A DNA stretch of 64,000 nt from Pseudomonadales bacterium (GCA_017642855.1 JAEPOO010000002.1:829545-893544); one strand, 5' to 3'; positions 45,661-55,813 are shown, counted from the stretch's first letter. Made by a program: numbers and translations. Notes: generated by a model not told the origin, from the sequence alone.

Positions 45661-47058
45661 ATGCGCATCTCAGATATTGAAAAGCCGTCAGTCCACTACT
45701 TCCAGGGTAACTTCGCGCCCGTTCAAGAAGAGCATTCGAATGTGCTGTGTACCGAGGTCATCGGTACGATTCCTGACTCACTGAAAGGATCGTTTTTGAG
45801 AATTGGTGCGAATCCTGTTTTTGTCAGTTCTGAAGATGCTTATCACCCTTTCCAGGGTGACGGCATGATCCATCAGGTGCGATTTGAAGACGGTAAAGCC
45901 TTTTACTACAACCGGTTCGTCGAGACAGAAGGGCACCTGGCTGAGCAGGAGCACGGGGATGTTATCTGGGACGGCTTAAATACGAACCCTGAACTCGCGG
46001 CCAAGTACGACTTTTCAAAGAACATCGCCAACACCCATATGGTTTTTCACGCTGGGATGTTCCTGGCTTTGCAGGAGGCTGCCTATCCCTTTCAGTTGAC
46101 GTTGCCGAACCTTGATCCAGTTGGGGAAGTTGATTACAGCGGCAAGCTCGTCAATCCGTATTCTGCGCATCCGAAAATCGATCCACGTACCGGCGAACTG
46201 ATCGGTAACGGATACAGTGTTGTGCAGCCACCTTATTGTTCAGTGACGGTGGTGGATAAAGAAGGCCAGCTTTCGCACACAACGACGGTCGACATACCTA
46301 GACCGGTCATGATGCATGACTGCGCCATCACCGAGAACTACACCATCGTGCTGGATCTACCCTGCGTCTTTGATTTTGAGCGAATGGCTCAGGGCAAGAG
46401 CATGCTTCACTTTGATGAATCCAACGGCGCTCGCTTTGGTTTACTGAAGCGCGGCGAGAATGGAGACCAGATCAAATGGTTTGATGTAGCAACCTGCTAC
46501 TGCTACCACACGGTCAATGCCTATGAAGAGGGCGATTGGGTTGTTGTCGATGGTTGTCGGTCAGAACGAAATTCCATCGGAGACGAAGAGAAACCCGCCC
46601 CGGGTGACCGTAGTGATCTGCCCATGTTGTATCAGTGGCGCTTTAACCTAGATACCGGCAAGGTGGTTGAAAAGGCGCTTGATAAAGAATGGGGATGCGA
46701 GTTCGCGCGCATCAACGAAACATGGATCGGCGCTAAATATCGATACAGCTACGCTGCTCGCATAGCCGGCGACACCCTGGAGTCAGGGTTCGACGGGATC
46801 ATCAAATACGATATGGAAACCGGCGACAGCTCCCACTATCCCTATGGCGAAGGTCGATTAGGGGGTGAGCCGATTTTTGCGCCGAAACCAGATGGCCAGA
46901 ATGAAGAAGATGGCTGGGTTATCGGTTTTGTCCGCGACGAGAAGCTCGGCCGCAGCGAGTGCATCATTATTGACGCTGCAGATTTCGAAGCCGGACCAGT
47001 GGCGCGGATTGTGATGCCAGCTCGAGTGCCTTTTGGATTCCACTCTGCCTGGGTCTGA
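45661..47058 (+). CDS. Carotenoid oxygenase (RPE65 family) 2
   Basis: This is the second copy of the family in the window, 465 residues from ATG 45661, which has AAAGGAG five bases upstream. The four iron ligands are His170 (YSAHPKIDP), His219 (VMMHDCAIT), His283 (CYHTVNAY) and His461 (FGFHSAWV). It keeps FLRIGANPV and YHPFQGDGMIHQ near the N-terminus, as in the first copy, and the two align along their length with obvious but partial identity. It sits directly behind the peptide ABC operon and overlaps the probable RNase J start by 26 bases. The substrate is unknown. Confidence 0.93.
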   Translation: MRISDIEKPSVHYFQGNFAPVQEEHSNVLCTEVIGTIPDSLKGSFLRIGANPVFVSSEDAYHPFQGDGMIHQVRFEDGKAFYYNRFVETEGHLAEQEHGDVIWDGLNTNPELAAKYDFSKNIANTHMVFHAGMFLALQEAAYPFQLTLPNLDPVGEVDYSGKLVNPYSAHPKIDPRTGELIGNGYSVVQPPYCSVTVVDKEGQLSHTTTVDIPRPVMMHDCAITENYTIVLDLPCVFDFERMAQGKSMLHFDESNGARFGLLKRGENGDQIKWFDVATCYCYHTVNAYEEGDWVVVDGCRSERNSIGDEEKPAPGDRSDLPMLYQWRFNLDTGKVVEKALDKEWGCEFARINETWIGAKYRYSYAARIAGDTLESGFDGIIKYDMETGDSSHYPYGEGRLGGEPIFAPKPDGQNEEDGWVIGFVRDEKLGRSECIIIDAADFEAGPVARIVMPARVPFGFHSAWV

Positions 47059-48370
47059 TCTAGCGCCTGATTCGTCAGACCTTTGGTTTCTGCCGCTGGG
47101 TGGCTGCGGCGAGATCGGCATGAATCTCAATCTGTTCGGCCACGATGGTCAGTGGCTCATGGTCGACTGCGGGGTTACCTTCGAAGACGACAAGATCGCG
47201 ATGGCGGACCCGCAATTCATCGAATCCCGGCGAGACGCGCTTGTCGGGATCATCGTAACGCATATCCATCAGGATCATATTGGCGCGCTGCCCGATCTCT
47301 GGGAACGACTCAAGGCGCCTATCTATACCACTCGTTTCACTGCAAAAGTATTGGATCGAGCCTTCGCCGAGCGGGGCTTGTGGGACGTGCCCATCATTGT
47401 GGTCGAGACAGGTGATTGTTTAGAGATTGGTGCGTTCGACATTACGTGGCTTCCGATTACTCATTCCACAGCGGAAACTCATGCGCTGAAGATCACAACA
47501 TGCGCAGGAAGTGTTCTGCATACCGCGGATTGGAAAATCGATGAGACGCCGGTTGTAGGCATACCGTTCGAACACAAAACCTTTGCAGAGCTGGAAGGCA
47601 TTGACGCAATTGTGTGCGACTCCACAAACGCAACGACACCGGGTGTTTCGGTGTCAGAAGCGGTGCTCTATGAAGGTCTTTACGATTGCATCGCGCAAGC
47701 CAATGGGCGTGTCGTCGTCAGTTGTTTTGCCAGCAATATTGCGAGACTGCAGACTCTGGCTGAGATTGCGAGCGTCACTGATCGATACATTGCGATCATG
47801 GGGCGTTCGATGCGTCAGTTGAGTGAAGCCGCGAAAGCCTGTGGTTATCTCAATGACCGCTTTAATCCCACAGATCCAGATCATCTGGGTTACCTACCAC
47901 GCGAGGAAGTTATGGCGATCGCCTCTGGTAACCAGGGTGATGTCGGTTCAGCGCTCTATCGACTGGCACTTGATACCCACCCGGATCTAAACCTCGAAGC
48001 GGGGGATCTTGTGGTTTTGAGCGCGAAAACGATTCCTGGTAACGAGGAGAAGGTGGATCGTCTTGTAGAACGGTTCGAGCAGCGCGATATTCGGGTCATT
48101 CTTGGCGACAATTCAAACGCTCCCCTGCATGCCACGGGACATCCGCAGCAGGGTGAGTTGGCTGATATATATGGGCTTGTTAAACCGCAGCTAGCCATCC
48201 CCGTCCACGGGGAATCTGTTCATATGCAGGCGAACGCAGATATCGCGCGAGCTTGTGGCGTTCCGGATCAACTCGTCGGCGTTAACGGTGATCTCTTTGT
48301 GATCGCCGGTAGCCAAGCGCCATGTATCCGTACCGGCGCTGTAGAAGCCGGCAGGTTATACAGACGCTAG
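47033..48370 (+). CDS. RNase J family ribonuclease (MBL fold)
   Basis: The 445-residue protein has the metallo-beta-lactamase/beta-CASP ribonuclease features: FLPLGGCGEIGMNLNLFG at the start, the zinc motif THIHQDHIGALP (His77, His79, Asp81, His82), ITHSTAETHALKI, and beta-CASP motifs with VVSCFASNIARLQ and LSAKTIPGNEEKVDR. It is shorter than the roughly 550-residue RNase J of Gram-positives, lacking most of the C-terminal domain, a form I associate with Proteobacteria. The start is not certain: TTG 47033 overlaps the upstream gene by 26 bases; no ATG lies before the first conserved strand. It should degrade or process RNA 5'-3' and/or endonucleolytically. Confidence 0.88.
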   Translation: MDSTLPGSDLAPDSSDLWFLPLGGCGEIGMNLNLFGHDGQWLMVDCGVTFEDDKIAMADPQFIESRRDALVGIIVTHIHQDHIGALPDLWERLKAPIYTTRFTAKVLDRAFAERGLWDVPIIVVETGDCLEIGAFDITWLPITHSTAETHALKITTCAGSVLHTADWKIDETPVVGIPFEHKTFAELEGIDAIVCDSTNATTPGVSVSEAVLYEGLYDCIAQANGRVVVSCFASNIARLQTLAEIASVTDRYIAIMGRSMRQLSEAAKACGYLNDRFNPTDPDHLGYLPREEVMAIASGNQGDVGSALYRLALDTHPDLNLEAGDLVVLSAKTIPGNEEKVDRLVERFEQRDIRVILGDNSNAPLHATGHPQQGELADIYGLVKPQLAIPVHGESVHMQANADIARACGVPDQLVGVNGDLFVIAGSQAPCIRTGAVEAGRLYRR

Positions 48371-49005
48371 TCGAGATCCATAAACGGATCGTTGTTGATC
48401 AACCCCTTAAACGAATCACGGTGCATGTGGTGGGTGACGTACCGCGTGATGTTCGGATGACTTGCTTCCGGGAGTGCCTCGCCTGAATACATCATTTGGA
48501 TGAACTGACAGGTGATTGCAATATCGGCGATGCTGAAACTGTCACCAAGCAAGTAGGTTTTGTCTCCAATCTCTTTTTCAAGATAGTCAAAGATTGGCGG
48601 TTGAATGTCTGAAATGATTTTTTTGATCACTTCCTCATCAGGCTCACGCTTCATCATGCGGACGGCGACCCGGTTAAAGAATAAAGCCGCGGTTGCTTTG
48701 GGTAACTCATTGTCAGCCCAGTCTTCGTACCAGAGCGCTCTGCCATAGTCTCCAGGTTCAACCGGATAGATCGGTGGTTCAGGATGCTTTTTCTCGATGT
48801 AGCCGCAGATCGCTGAAGAATCCGGTATAGCAAGGTCTCCATCGGTCATCGCCGGGATTTTACCCAGGGGAGAAATTTTCAGATGAGACTCAGGCGGCGG
48901 GAAAGGGCTGATGGCATTCACTTCATGCTCAATGCCTTTTTCTATAAGACAGACGAGCGTTTTCCTGACAAACGGCGAAACCGGTGAACCATGGATCGTG
49001 ATCAT
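48367..49005 (-). CDS. Glutathione S-transferase family protein
   Basis: The 212-residue protein has a thioredoxin-like N-terminal half (ITIHGSPVSPFVRKTLVCLIEKGIEHE, then KIPAMTDGDLAIPDSSAICGYIEK, the cis-Pro and SNAIL-type positions) and an all-helix C-terminal half with YLLGDSFSIADIAITCQF. Such proteins conjugate or reduce with glutathione. Start ATG 49005 is preferred; a frame extending upstream to 49101 would overlap the ABC gene. Its stop overlaps the convergent RNase J stop in a shared CTAG (48367-48370). Confidence 0.88.
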   Translation of the reverse strand: MITIHGSPVSPFVRKTLVCLIEKGIEHEVNAISPFPPPESHLKISPLGKIPAMTDGDLAIPDSSAICGYIEKKHPEPPIYPVEPGDYGRALWYEDWADNELPKATAALFFNRVAVRMMKREPDEEVIKKIISDIQPPIFDYLEKEIGDKTYLLGDSFSIADIAITCQFIQMMYSGEALPEASHPNITRYVTHHMHRDSFKGLINNDPFMDLD

Positions 49006-49051
49006 GCTGCGACTCTTTGCGATAAAACTGGAAGTATAACTCGCTATGCGA

Positions 49052-50863
49052 CTAAACGAGCGACTGACCCAGGCTAGCGGTTGAATCGACAGTGGCGCCA
49101 AACTGTAGCTTCACCATCTGCGCATAGACGGCGTTTTTGGTCACGAGCTCTTCGTGTCGACCGATATCCAGGATGGCGCCTGAATCCAGGACAACGATCC
49201 TGTCAGCTTCCAGCACCGTTGCCAGTCGGTGTGCAATGACCAGCGTGGTTCTGTTTTCCTGCAGTTTATCCAGTGCGTCCTGCACAAGCCTTTCGCTTTC
49301 AGCATCCAGTGCGCTGGTGGCTTCATCCAAAAGCAATATGGCCGGGTCTGCGAGGATTGCCCTGGCGATGGCAATCCGTTGTTTTTGCCCGCCAGACAGT
49401 CTCGCACCTTTCTCGCCGAGAAACGTGTCATAGCCCTCAGGCAGATTGCTAATAAAGCCATCGGCGGAGGCCGCAATCGCCGCTGCACGTACCTGCTCGT
49501 CAGTGGCATCTGGCCGCCCGAACCGAATGTTCTCGGTCGCACTGTCACCGAAGATGACACACTCCTGCGGCACCAGTGCCATCCTGCTTCTGACATCCTG
49601 AGGGTCCGCAAGATTGATATCGATGCCATCGACCAGCAAGCGTCCTTTCTGGGGGTCGTAGAATCTAAGAAGCAGCTGATAGAGGGTGCTTTTACCGCCA
49701 CCAGAAGGTCCGACAAAAGCGACATGCTCTCCAGGTGCGATCTCAAGACTCAAGTCATTGATCGCCAACTCATCAGGCCTTGAAGGATAAGAGAAACTGA
49801 CCTGATCAAATGTCACCGAACCGAGGGCTGGACTGGGCATGGCTGTGGGATTCGCTGGGGGACGAATAGCGGGCTGCATTTCCAGTAGCTCAGTGAGTCG
49901 CTCCATAGCACCTGCGGCTCTTTGAATTTCACCCCAGACTTCACTTAGCGCACCGGCGGAGAAACCCACAAACATGGCATACAACACAAACTGACCCAGC
50001 TCGCCGCCTGTGATGTCACCATCTAACACCGCTTTTGCACCGATCCAGAGGACAAAAATCAACGCGCCGAATACGCTGACGGTTGCAACCGTGGTCATCA
50101 GCGCCCGCACTCTGATACGCCTGATGGCGGTGGTGAAACTCACTTCGATCGCGTGACTAAAGCGATTCACTTCCAGTTGTTCAGCAACAAAAGACTGCAC
50201 GGCCTGTGCATTGCCCAGAATCTCGGCTGCCTGGCCGCTGGCATCTGCGATTCGATCCTGGGAGTCTCTCGACAGTCGTCGCAGCCATCGACCAACTGCG
50301 ATGATCGGAATCACAACGAAGGGGAAAATGAGCATCAGAATGCCCATTAACTCTATGTTGGTGTAAGCGAGCAGGATCAGTGCTCCGATGAACTGAATCG
50401 AGGAGCGCAAGACAATGGAAAGGCTTACGCCCGAAACAGACTGAATGAGCGTGGTGTCTGCGGTCAACCGCGAAAGGACTTCCCCCATCTTGGTGGTTTC
50501 GAAGAACGCGGGATCCATGTAGACCACGTGAGCAAATACCCTGCTGCGTAAGTCAGCGACAACCCGCTCACCCAACCAGTTCACAAAGTAAGCGCGCGCC
50601 GCACCAAAAAAGCCAATCACCAATGCAAAAAGCAGCAGGATAAAAAAGTATCGATCAACGTTTGCGGCATCTTCGACGGAAAAACCATGATCAATGACGT
50701 TCCTCACCGCCATCGGCATGGCAAGCATTGCCGCTGACGAAATCAACAGCGCCACCATCGCGATCATGAGTGTGCCTTTGTAAGGCGTGATAAATGGTGC
50801 CAGCGACTTCAGCGGTTGCAGAGATTTCCCTTTATCTCGTGATTGGGGATCTACCTCGCTCAC
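49052..50863 (-). CDS. ABC transporter ATP-binding/permease half-transporter (MsbA-like)
   Basis: The 603-residue protein fuses a six-helix exporter domain (about 20-330) to an ATPase domain. Motifs are AFVGPSGGGKSTLYQLLLRFY (Walker A), EKGARLSGGQKQRIAIARAI (signature) and LLLDEATSALD (Walker B), with an IAHRLATVLEADRI switch. It works as a homodimer, probably exporting lipids or a hydrophobic compound; a lipid A role would need MsbA-specific evidence not visible here. The start overlaps the stop of the YkgJ-like gene by four bases. Confidence 0.92.
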   Translation of the reverse strand: MSEVDPQSRDKGKSLQPLKSLAPFITPYKGTLMIAMVALLISSAAMLAMPMAVRNVIDHGFSVEDAANVDRYFFILLLFALVIGFFGAARAYFVNWLGERVVADLRSRVFAHVVYMDPAFFETTKMGEVLSRLTADTTLIQSVSGVSLSIVLRSSIQFIGALILLAYTNIELMGILMLIFPFVVIPIIAVGRWLRRLSRDSQDRIADASGQAAEILGNAQAVQSFVAEQLEVNRFSHAIEVSFTTAIRRIRVRALMTTVATVSVFGALIFVLWIGAKAVLDGDITGGELGQFVLYAMFVGFSAGALSEVWGEIQRAAGAMERLTELLEMQPAIRPPANPTAMPSPALGSVTFDQVSFSYPSRPDELAINDLSLEIAPGEHVAFVGPSGGGKSTLYQLLLRFYDPQKGRLLVDGIDINLADPQDVRSRMALVPQECVIFGDSATENIRFGRPDATDEQVRAAAIAASADGFISNLPEGYDTFLGEKGARLSGGQKQRIAIARAILADPAILLLDEATSALDAESERLVQDALDKLQENRTTLVIAHRLATVLEADRIVVLDSGAILDIGRHEELVTKNAVYAQMVKLQFGATVDSTASLGQSLV

Positions 50864-51222
50864 GATGTCATCCTTTCTAGGGTTTTTTGGGCTCTATCCA
50901 GATTGGTTAGATCATGCACTTCAATCATTTCACACTCATCACGAATCATGTCGCTGACCAGAACAGGATAGTCACGGCAATCCTCTGGTCGATCATGATA
51001 AATACTGCAGCTGTACTTGCCGTGTTCGGATGGGCCGGTCAGCCATGGGCAGTAGGTCAATGGTTCTTGGGTATCTGGATCGACCCAGATTTTTCCATCG
51101 GCAACATACCGGTAAATGTCTGGTCTATGGGATTGCCACCATGCCACTTCCGCGTCAGTGGCTGACAATCCGCCGTCACCGTAGATTCGACAGCATTTAC
51201 CGCATTGGTTGCAGTCCTTCAC
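50860..51222 (-). CDS. YkgJ family cysteine-cluster protein
   Basis: The 120-residue protein contains the YkgJ-type metal-binding Cys pattern: CNQCGKCCRIYGDGG (residues 4-18), YCPWL, YSCSIYHDRPEDCRDYP. Such proteins are predicted to bind a Zn or Fe-S centre. There is no signal sequence. The gene overlaps the ABC exporter by four bases and lies 3 bp after ppnP, so the three probably share a transcript. Role unknown. Confidence 0.85.
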   Translation of the reverse strand: MKDCNQCGKCCRIYGDGGLSATDAEVAWWQSHRPDIYRYVADGKIWVDPDTQEPLTYCPWLTGPSEHGKYSCSIYHDRPEDCRDYPVLVSDMIRDECEMIEVHDLTNLDRAQKTLERMTS

Positions 51223-51225
51223 CCA

Positions 51226-51507
51226 TCACCCATAGATGCACAGGTATGCGGTATCGACCGGCACCTGTAACTGAAACTTGCTGTCACCGGGCACCATGAA
51301 GGATTCCCCGTCTTTAAATGACTGCCAGGAATCGCTGCCTGGCAACTGCACAATGAGCTCGCCGGCGATCACGCGCATTTCTTCTGGATCTCCGGTACCA
51401 AACTCGTACTCACCTTTCGCCATCACGCCGACGGTGCATGGCTTTTCGTGACCCTCAAGCGCTAAAGACTGCACGTTGCCGTCGAAGTATTCGTTGTGTT
51501 TGATCAT
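51226..51507 (-). CDS. ppnP: Pyrimidine/purine nucleoside phosphorylase
   Basis: At 93 residues with the cupin-like strands of the PpnP (YaiE, formerly DUF1255) family: [61 protein letters not shown] and a terminal AYLCIYG. It phosphorolyses several nucleosides to base plus ribose-1-phosphate, consistent with the nucleotide-salvage genes elsewhere in the window. It lies just upstream of the YkgJ-like gene on the same strand. Confidence 0.92.
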   Translation of the reverse strand: MIKHNEYFDGNVQSLALEGHEKPCTVGVMAKGEYEFGTGDPEEMRVIAGELIVQLPGSDSWQSFKDGESFMVPGDSKFQLQVPVDTAYLCIYG

Positions 51508-51568
51508 TCGTTAGATCCTACTGATTGTAAAGTTTGCGCATCATATCAAACCGAGTTTCAACGCCTCG

Positions 51569-51988
51569 TCACCACCAGTCTACTGGCTCAACGTTACATT
51601 GCGTTGCGGTCAAACTGTTGGTCGTATCTGCAAATTTTTTAGTTTCACCTGGCGCGAGTGTTTCGTTGTTGAGTGCATACTTTTCGTTCTCCTCGACAAT
51701 GAGTCCATGCCTATTGCTCCAGATAACCTTAACCGTGACGTAGGTGAGATCGACATTACCCGTATTCTCAACGTATCCCAGGGCTTCGATCTTGCTCCCT
51801 TTCTGGGTGCACTCGGTTAGCTTTGCCCAGGCAGCTGTGACACGCTCTTCCTTGATGGGTTCCCAGTCACCACCCATCAGAACCTCGGGTTCAGCTTCGC
51901 CGTTCATGAAGTAGTTCCTGTAGGCGAGCGAACCGACCACGGTAGCAACGACAATGATGATAAGAATAGTTAACAGGCGATCGTTCAC
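51569..51988 (-). CDS. Single-pass membrane protein with FxLYD-like domain
   Basis: The 139-residue protein has an N-terminal helix (LLTILIIIVVATVVGSLAY, about 4-22) and a soluble beta domain with IEALGYVENTGNVDLTYVTVKVIW and NNETLAPGETKKF, the pattern of FxLYD/transglutaminase-independent beta-sandwich repeats, followed by AT-CNVEPVDWW. It is likely anchored to the inner membrane facing the periplasm. The family is not tied to a function; it is divergent from the ABC-F gene (98-bp gap). Confidence 0.75.
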   Translation of the reverse strand: MNDRLLTILIIIVVATVVGSLAYRNYFMNGEAEPEVLMGGDWEPIKEERVTAAWAKLTECTQKGSKIEALGYVENTGNVDLTYVTVKVIWSNRHGLIVEENEKYALNNETLAPGETKKFADTTNSLTATQCNVEPVDWW

Positions 51989-52086
51989 GGGGGCCGGAAT
52001 TCACGAGTGAAAGGGTGGTGCATTGTAGATCGCTTCGAAGAGAAAGCAATGGAGCGACCCTTTTCACATGTTAAAGTTGCGCGCCT

Positions 52087-53976
52087 ATGCCCATCGTGAC
52101 GCTCACTAATTTTTCGCTCGCTTTTGGAACGGACCAGATATTCGACGCGATAGATCTTTCTGTCGAAAGGGGTGAACGCATTGCTATTGCGGGCCGAAAC
52201 GGCGCCGGAAAATCTACGCTGCTTAGGGTCATCAGTGGGGATGAGTCCGGTGATGAGGGGAGTATCTGGCGTGCAGATAATCTCAAGTTTGTCACGCTAT
52301 CGCAGGATTTGCCCGAGCGGCGAGAGATCAGTGTTTATGACGCGGTCGTTGCCGTGTTTGACGAGCTGGGGAATCAGCTGGCGGAGTATCACGCGCTGAC
52401 GGAGCAAATGGCAGCGAATGACGCGTCGACAAAACGTCTTGAGCATCTTCAGTCGGCACTGGATCACGGGGATGGCTGGAATATCAGCCACCGGGTCGAG
52501 GCAATTCTGGACAGATTGAATCTAGACCCGGCCGCAAACCTGGACACTCTGTCTGGTGGTTGGCTTAAGAGAGTGGCTATCGCCCAGTCCCTGGTTCAGG
52601 CTCCGGATGTGTGGATTCTGGATGAACCGACTAACCATCTCGATGTGGATGCCATTGAATGGCTGGAGGCATTGCTGCTGGAGTTTGGTGGCACGTTGCT
52701 GTTCGTCAGTCATGACAGGCAGCTGATGCAATCCGTTGCAACTTCGATAGTCGAAATTGATCGCGGCAAAGTTACCCCTTATGACTGTGACTATGAATCC
52801 TTCATCGAGCGCCGTGACAAAAACCGTGAGGTGGAAGAGGAACACAACAAGCAGTTTGACGACAAACTGAAAAAAGAAGAAATCTGGATTCGCCAGGGGA
52901 TCAAAGCGAGACGCACCAGGAATGAAGGCCGTGTGCGGGCGCTGAAAGCGCTGCGCGAAGAACGCAGCAAGCGTATATCTTTAGGCGAACTGAAGTTGCA
53001 GGTCGATAGCGGCATCAGCTCTGGAAAAATGGTGAAAGAAGCGCAAGGCCTGTCTGTTTCGATAGAAGGCAAGGTCATCATTCGCGATCTGGATCTGATC
53101 ATTCAACGCGGTGATCGTATTGGCATGGTGGGACCGAATGGATGTGGCAAATCCACTTTGTTGAAGCTCCTGCTTGAACAACGCCCACCGGATAGCGGCC
53201 GCTTGAAAACAGGTACCAAACTCCAGGTCGCCTACTTCGATCAAGCGAGGGAGCAGCTCAACCCTGAACAAAGCGTCCAAGACTATCTGGCTGAGGGGCG
53301 TGACTTCATCGAGATAAACGGCAAAGAACTTCATGTGGTCAGTTACCTGCAGAACTTCCTGTTTAACCCTGACCAGGCACGTTCACTCATTCGTAAGCTC
53401 TCGGGTGGCGAGCAGAATCGATTGTTGCTTGCCAAGCTTTTCACCCTGCCTGCAAACCTCCTCGTGCTGGACGAGCCCACGAACGACCTGGACGTCGAAA
53501 CCCTCGAACTGCTGGAGACATTACTGATTGAATACGAAGGTACCGTGCTGCTGGTGAGTCACGATAGGACATTCATGGATAACGTAATCTCCAGCCTTCT
53601 GGTCTTTGAAGGTGACGGTGTAGTGACCGAATATGTCGGTGGTTACAACGACTGGGCATCCCGTGCAAAATCTCCGACTCCCTCTCGCAGTTCCAAACCT
53701 CATGAGTCCCGGCGCTCTGAAGGCAGTGAAAGTCACGAGGCAAGAAAGAAGTTGAAAGCCGCCGAGCAGAAGCGACTACGTGATATTAGTAAAGTCACAG
53801 CACAAATTGACGAAATCGAGCAGACGCTCTCTAACTTGAACGAAGAAATGGCTGACTCAGCTTTTTTTGACTCGGGTGCTGAAGAGCAGCGCCGTGTCTA
53901 TGAGAAGGCTGCAGAGCTCGAGGCGGAGCTGCTGTCGTTAATGTCTCGCTGGGAAGAGCTGGAGGCCGGGGAATAA
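52087..53976 (+). CDS. ABC-F ATPase (Uup-like)
   Basis: The 629-residue protein has two ABC domains with no membrane helices: GRNGAGKSTLLRVISG, LSGGWLKRVAIAQSL and WILDEPTNHLD; then GPNGCGKSTLLKLLL, LSGGEQNRLLLAKLF and LVLDEPTNDLD. A charged linker around KARRTRNEGRVRALKALREE and a C-terminal coiled coil (about 560-629, Glu/Lys-rich) match Uup. ABC-F proteins act on ribosomes; Uup is linked to precise excision of transposons and ribosome function. Start ATG 52087. Confidence 0.9.
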   Translation: MPIVTLTNFSLAFGTDQIFDAIDLSVERGERIAIAGRNGAGKSTLLRVISGDESGDEGSIWRADNLKFVTLSQDLPERREISVYDAVVAVFDELGNQLAEYHALTEQMAANDASTKRLEHLQSALDHGDGWNISHRVEAILDRLNLDPAANLDTLSGGWLKRVAIAQSLVQAPDVWILDEPTNHLDVDAIEWLEALLLEFGGTLLFVSHDRQLMQSVATSIVEIDRGKVTPYDCDYESFIERRDKNREVEEEHNKQFDDKLKKEEIWIRQGIKARRTRNEGRVRALKALREERSKRISLGELKLQVDSGISSGKMVKEAQGLSVSIEGKVIIRDLDLIIQRGDRIGMVGPNGCGKSTLLKLLLEQRPPDSGRLKTGTKLQVAYFDQAREQLNPEQSVQDYLAEGRDFIEINGKELHVVSYLQNFLFNPDQARSLIRKLSGGEQNRLLLAKLFTLPANLLVLDEPTNDLDVETLELLETLLIEYEGTVLLVSHDRTFMDNVISSLLVFEGDGVVTEYVGGYNDWASRAKSPTPSRSSKPHESRRSEGSESHEARKKLKAAEQKRLRDISKVTAQIDEIEQTLSNLNEEMADSAFFDSGAEEQRRVYEKAAELEAELLSLMSRWEELEAGE

Positions 53977-54088
53977 CGCATTTGGTGCATGGCTGTCATT
54001 CAGCGCATTCATGAGTATGACGTCACCTCTCAAAGCCTGTTACCTTAGGTGCATCTGTACTTCGAAATACTGAGGAGAGTTGCCAATC

Positions 54089-55813
54089 ATGTACGATCTC
54101 ATTATCAGGAACGGCACCGTTATTGATGGTACCGGCAATCATCGATTCACGGCGGACATCGCGATATCTGAGGGTCGGATTGCGAAGGTTGGTGAAGTCC
54201 ACGAAACCGCTGCGCGGGAAATTGATGCGGCTGGCAAGCTGGTCACACCCGGTTGGGTCGATATTCATACGCACTATGATGGTCAGGCAACCTGGGATCC
54301 TGTTCTGGCGCCATCGAGCTGGCATGGCGTAACCACAGTGGTGATGGGTAACTGCGGTGTTGGCTTTGCGCCAGTGAAACCCGGCGATCAAGACTTCCTT
54401 ATTGAACTCATGGAAGGTGTCGAGGACATTCCGGGAGCAGCCCTATCTGAAGGTATCGATTGGCAGTGGGAATCTTTTCCAGAGTATTTGGACGCGCTAG
54501 AAAGGATGCCACGTGCCATTGATGTAGCAACGCAGGTGCCGCATGGCGCCGTGCGTGCCTATGTCATGGGTGATCGCTGTAACTCAGATTATGCGCCGAC
54601 ACAGGACGAAATCGATGCCATGGCAGAGCTGGTTCGGGAAGGTGTTGAAGCGGGGGCGCTGGGTTTTTCGAGCTCCAAGACCCTCCTGCACAAAGATACT
54701 CATGGCGAGTACATGCCGGGAACCTTCTCTGGATACGACGAAATGCTTGCGTTGGGCCTGGGTATGAAGGGTTGCAACAACGCGGTCTTTGAGCTCGTGT
54801 CAGATCACCTGGGAGATGACGATGAGTGGGCCTGGGTCACTGAGTTTCAGAAGCAGACCGGATTGACCGTAACCCTGATCGCGACGACGGCACCTGCCTA
54901 TGAAAATAACAAGATGTATAACCTGGCTGAACAGGCCCGCAAGGAAGGTCGTGAGATCAGACCTCAGGCTGCCGGTCGACCCACTGGTGTACTTCATGGA
55001 TTGCAGTCGAGCTTCCATGCGTTTGTTGGGCATCCAACCTGGAAAGATGAACTTGCTGAACTTGACCATAATGCGCTGCTCGAAAAGCTGCGTGATCCTG
55101 AGATCAAGTCCAGGCTGTTGTCGGAGAAGTCATTGATCCAAGGCGGGCTGATGCAGGATCTGCCGACCTTGATGGGGCAGGTATTCCCGCTCGGTGATGT
55201 GCCGAATTACGAGCCGCTGCCTGAAGACAGCGTCGCTGGTATTGCGAAGTCGCGCAATCAGGATGTGATGGAAGTGATGTATGACCTGCTTGTCGACAAT
55301 GATGGAAAAGAATTGTTTTACCAGCCGTTGGGCGGTTACCAGGGGTACTCTCTGGATTGGCAAAAGCAGCTGCTGGAACATCCCAACGTGCTCTTCGGTT
55401 TATCGGACGGTGGTGCTCATTGCGGCGTGATTGCCGATGCAGGCATGCCGACGTTCATCATGACTCACTGGGGGCGGGATCGAACGCGTGGAGACCGCAT
55501 GTCGCTCGAGTTTATTGTTGAGTCACTGGCATCGAAAACGGCCAAGGCGTTCGGCATGTTTGATCGGGGTGAAATCAGTGAAGGCATGATCGCGGATCTG
55601 AATATCATCGATTTTGATGCCTTGCAGTTGCATAGACCTGAGGCAGTGTTTGATCTTCCTGCCGGTGGGCGTCGACTCGTCCAGAAAGCAGAAGGATATG
55701 ACTACACCATTAAGTCTGGAGAGGTGATCTTTCAGCGTGGCGCGCATACGGGCGCGCTTCCGGGCAAACTGGTCCGCCGCAGTGATGAATCGTCGCAAGC
55801 TGCTGTGGGTTAA
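54089..55813 (+). CDS. N-acyl-D-amino-acid deacylase / D-aminoacylase family amidohydrolase
   Basis: The 574-residue protein shows [17 protein letters not shown] (metal HxH, about 63-79), [38 protein letters not shown] and [12 protein letters not shown], all typical of the D-aminoacylase/N-acyl-D-amino-acid deacylase group. It cleaves amide bonds of N-acylated D-amino acids or related compounds. The start is ATG 54089, with GAGGAGAG nine bases upstream; the ORF's TTG 54080 is too close to that site. There is no signal peptide. The NUDIX gene follows after 26 bp. Confidence 0.92.
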   Translation: MYDLIIRNGTVIDGTGNHRFTADIAISEGRIAKVGEVHETAAREIDAAGKLVTPGWVDIHTHYDGQATWDPVLAPSSWHGVTTVVMGNCGVGFAPVKPGDQDFLIELMEGVEDIPGAALSEGIDWQWESFPEYLDALERMPRAIDVATQVPHGAVRAYVMGDRCNSDYAPTQDEIDAMAELVREGVEAGALGFSSSKTLLHKDTHGEYMPGTFSGYDEMLALGLGMKGCNNAVFELVSDHLGDDDEWAWVTEFQKQTGLTVTLIATTAPAYENNKMYNLAEQARKEGREIRPQAAGRPTGVLHGLQSSFHAFVGHPTWKDELAELDHNALLEKLRDPEIKSRLLSEKSLIQGGLMQDLPTLMGQVFPLGDVPNYEPLPEDSVAGIAKSRNQDVMEVMYDLLVDNDGKELFYQPLGGYQGYSLDWQKQLLEHPNVLFGLSDGGAHCGVIADAGMPTFIMTHWGRDRTRGDRMSLEFIVESLASKTAKAFGMFDRGEISEGMIADLNIIDFDALQLHRPEAVFDLPAGGRRLVQKAEGYDYTIKSGEVIFQRGAHTGALPGKLVRRSDESSQAAVG

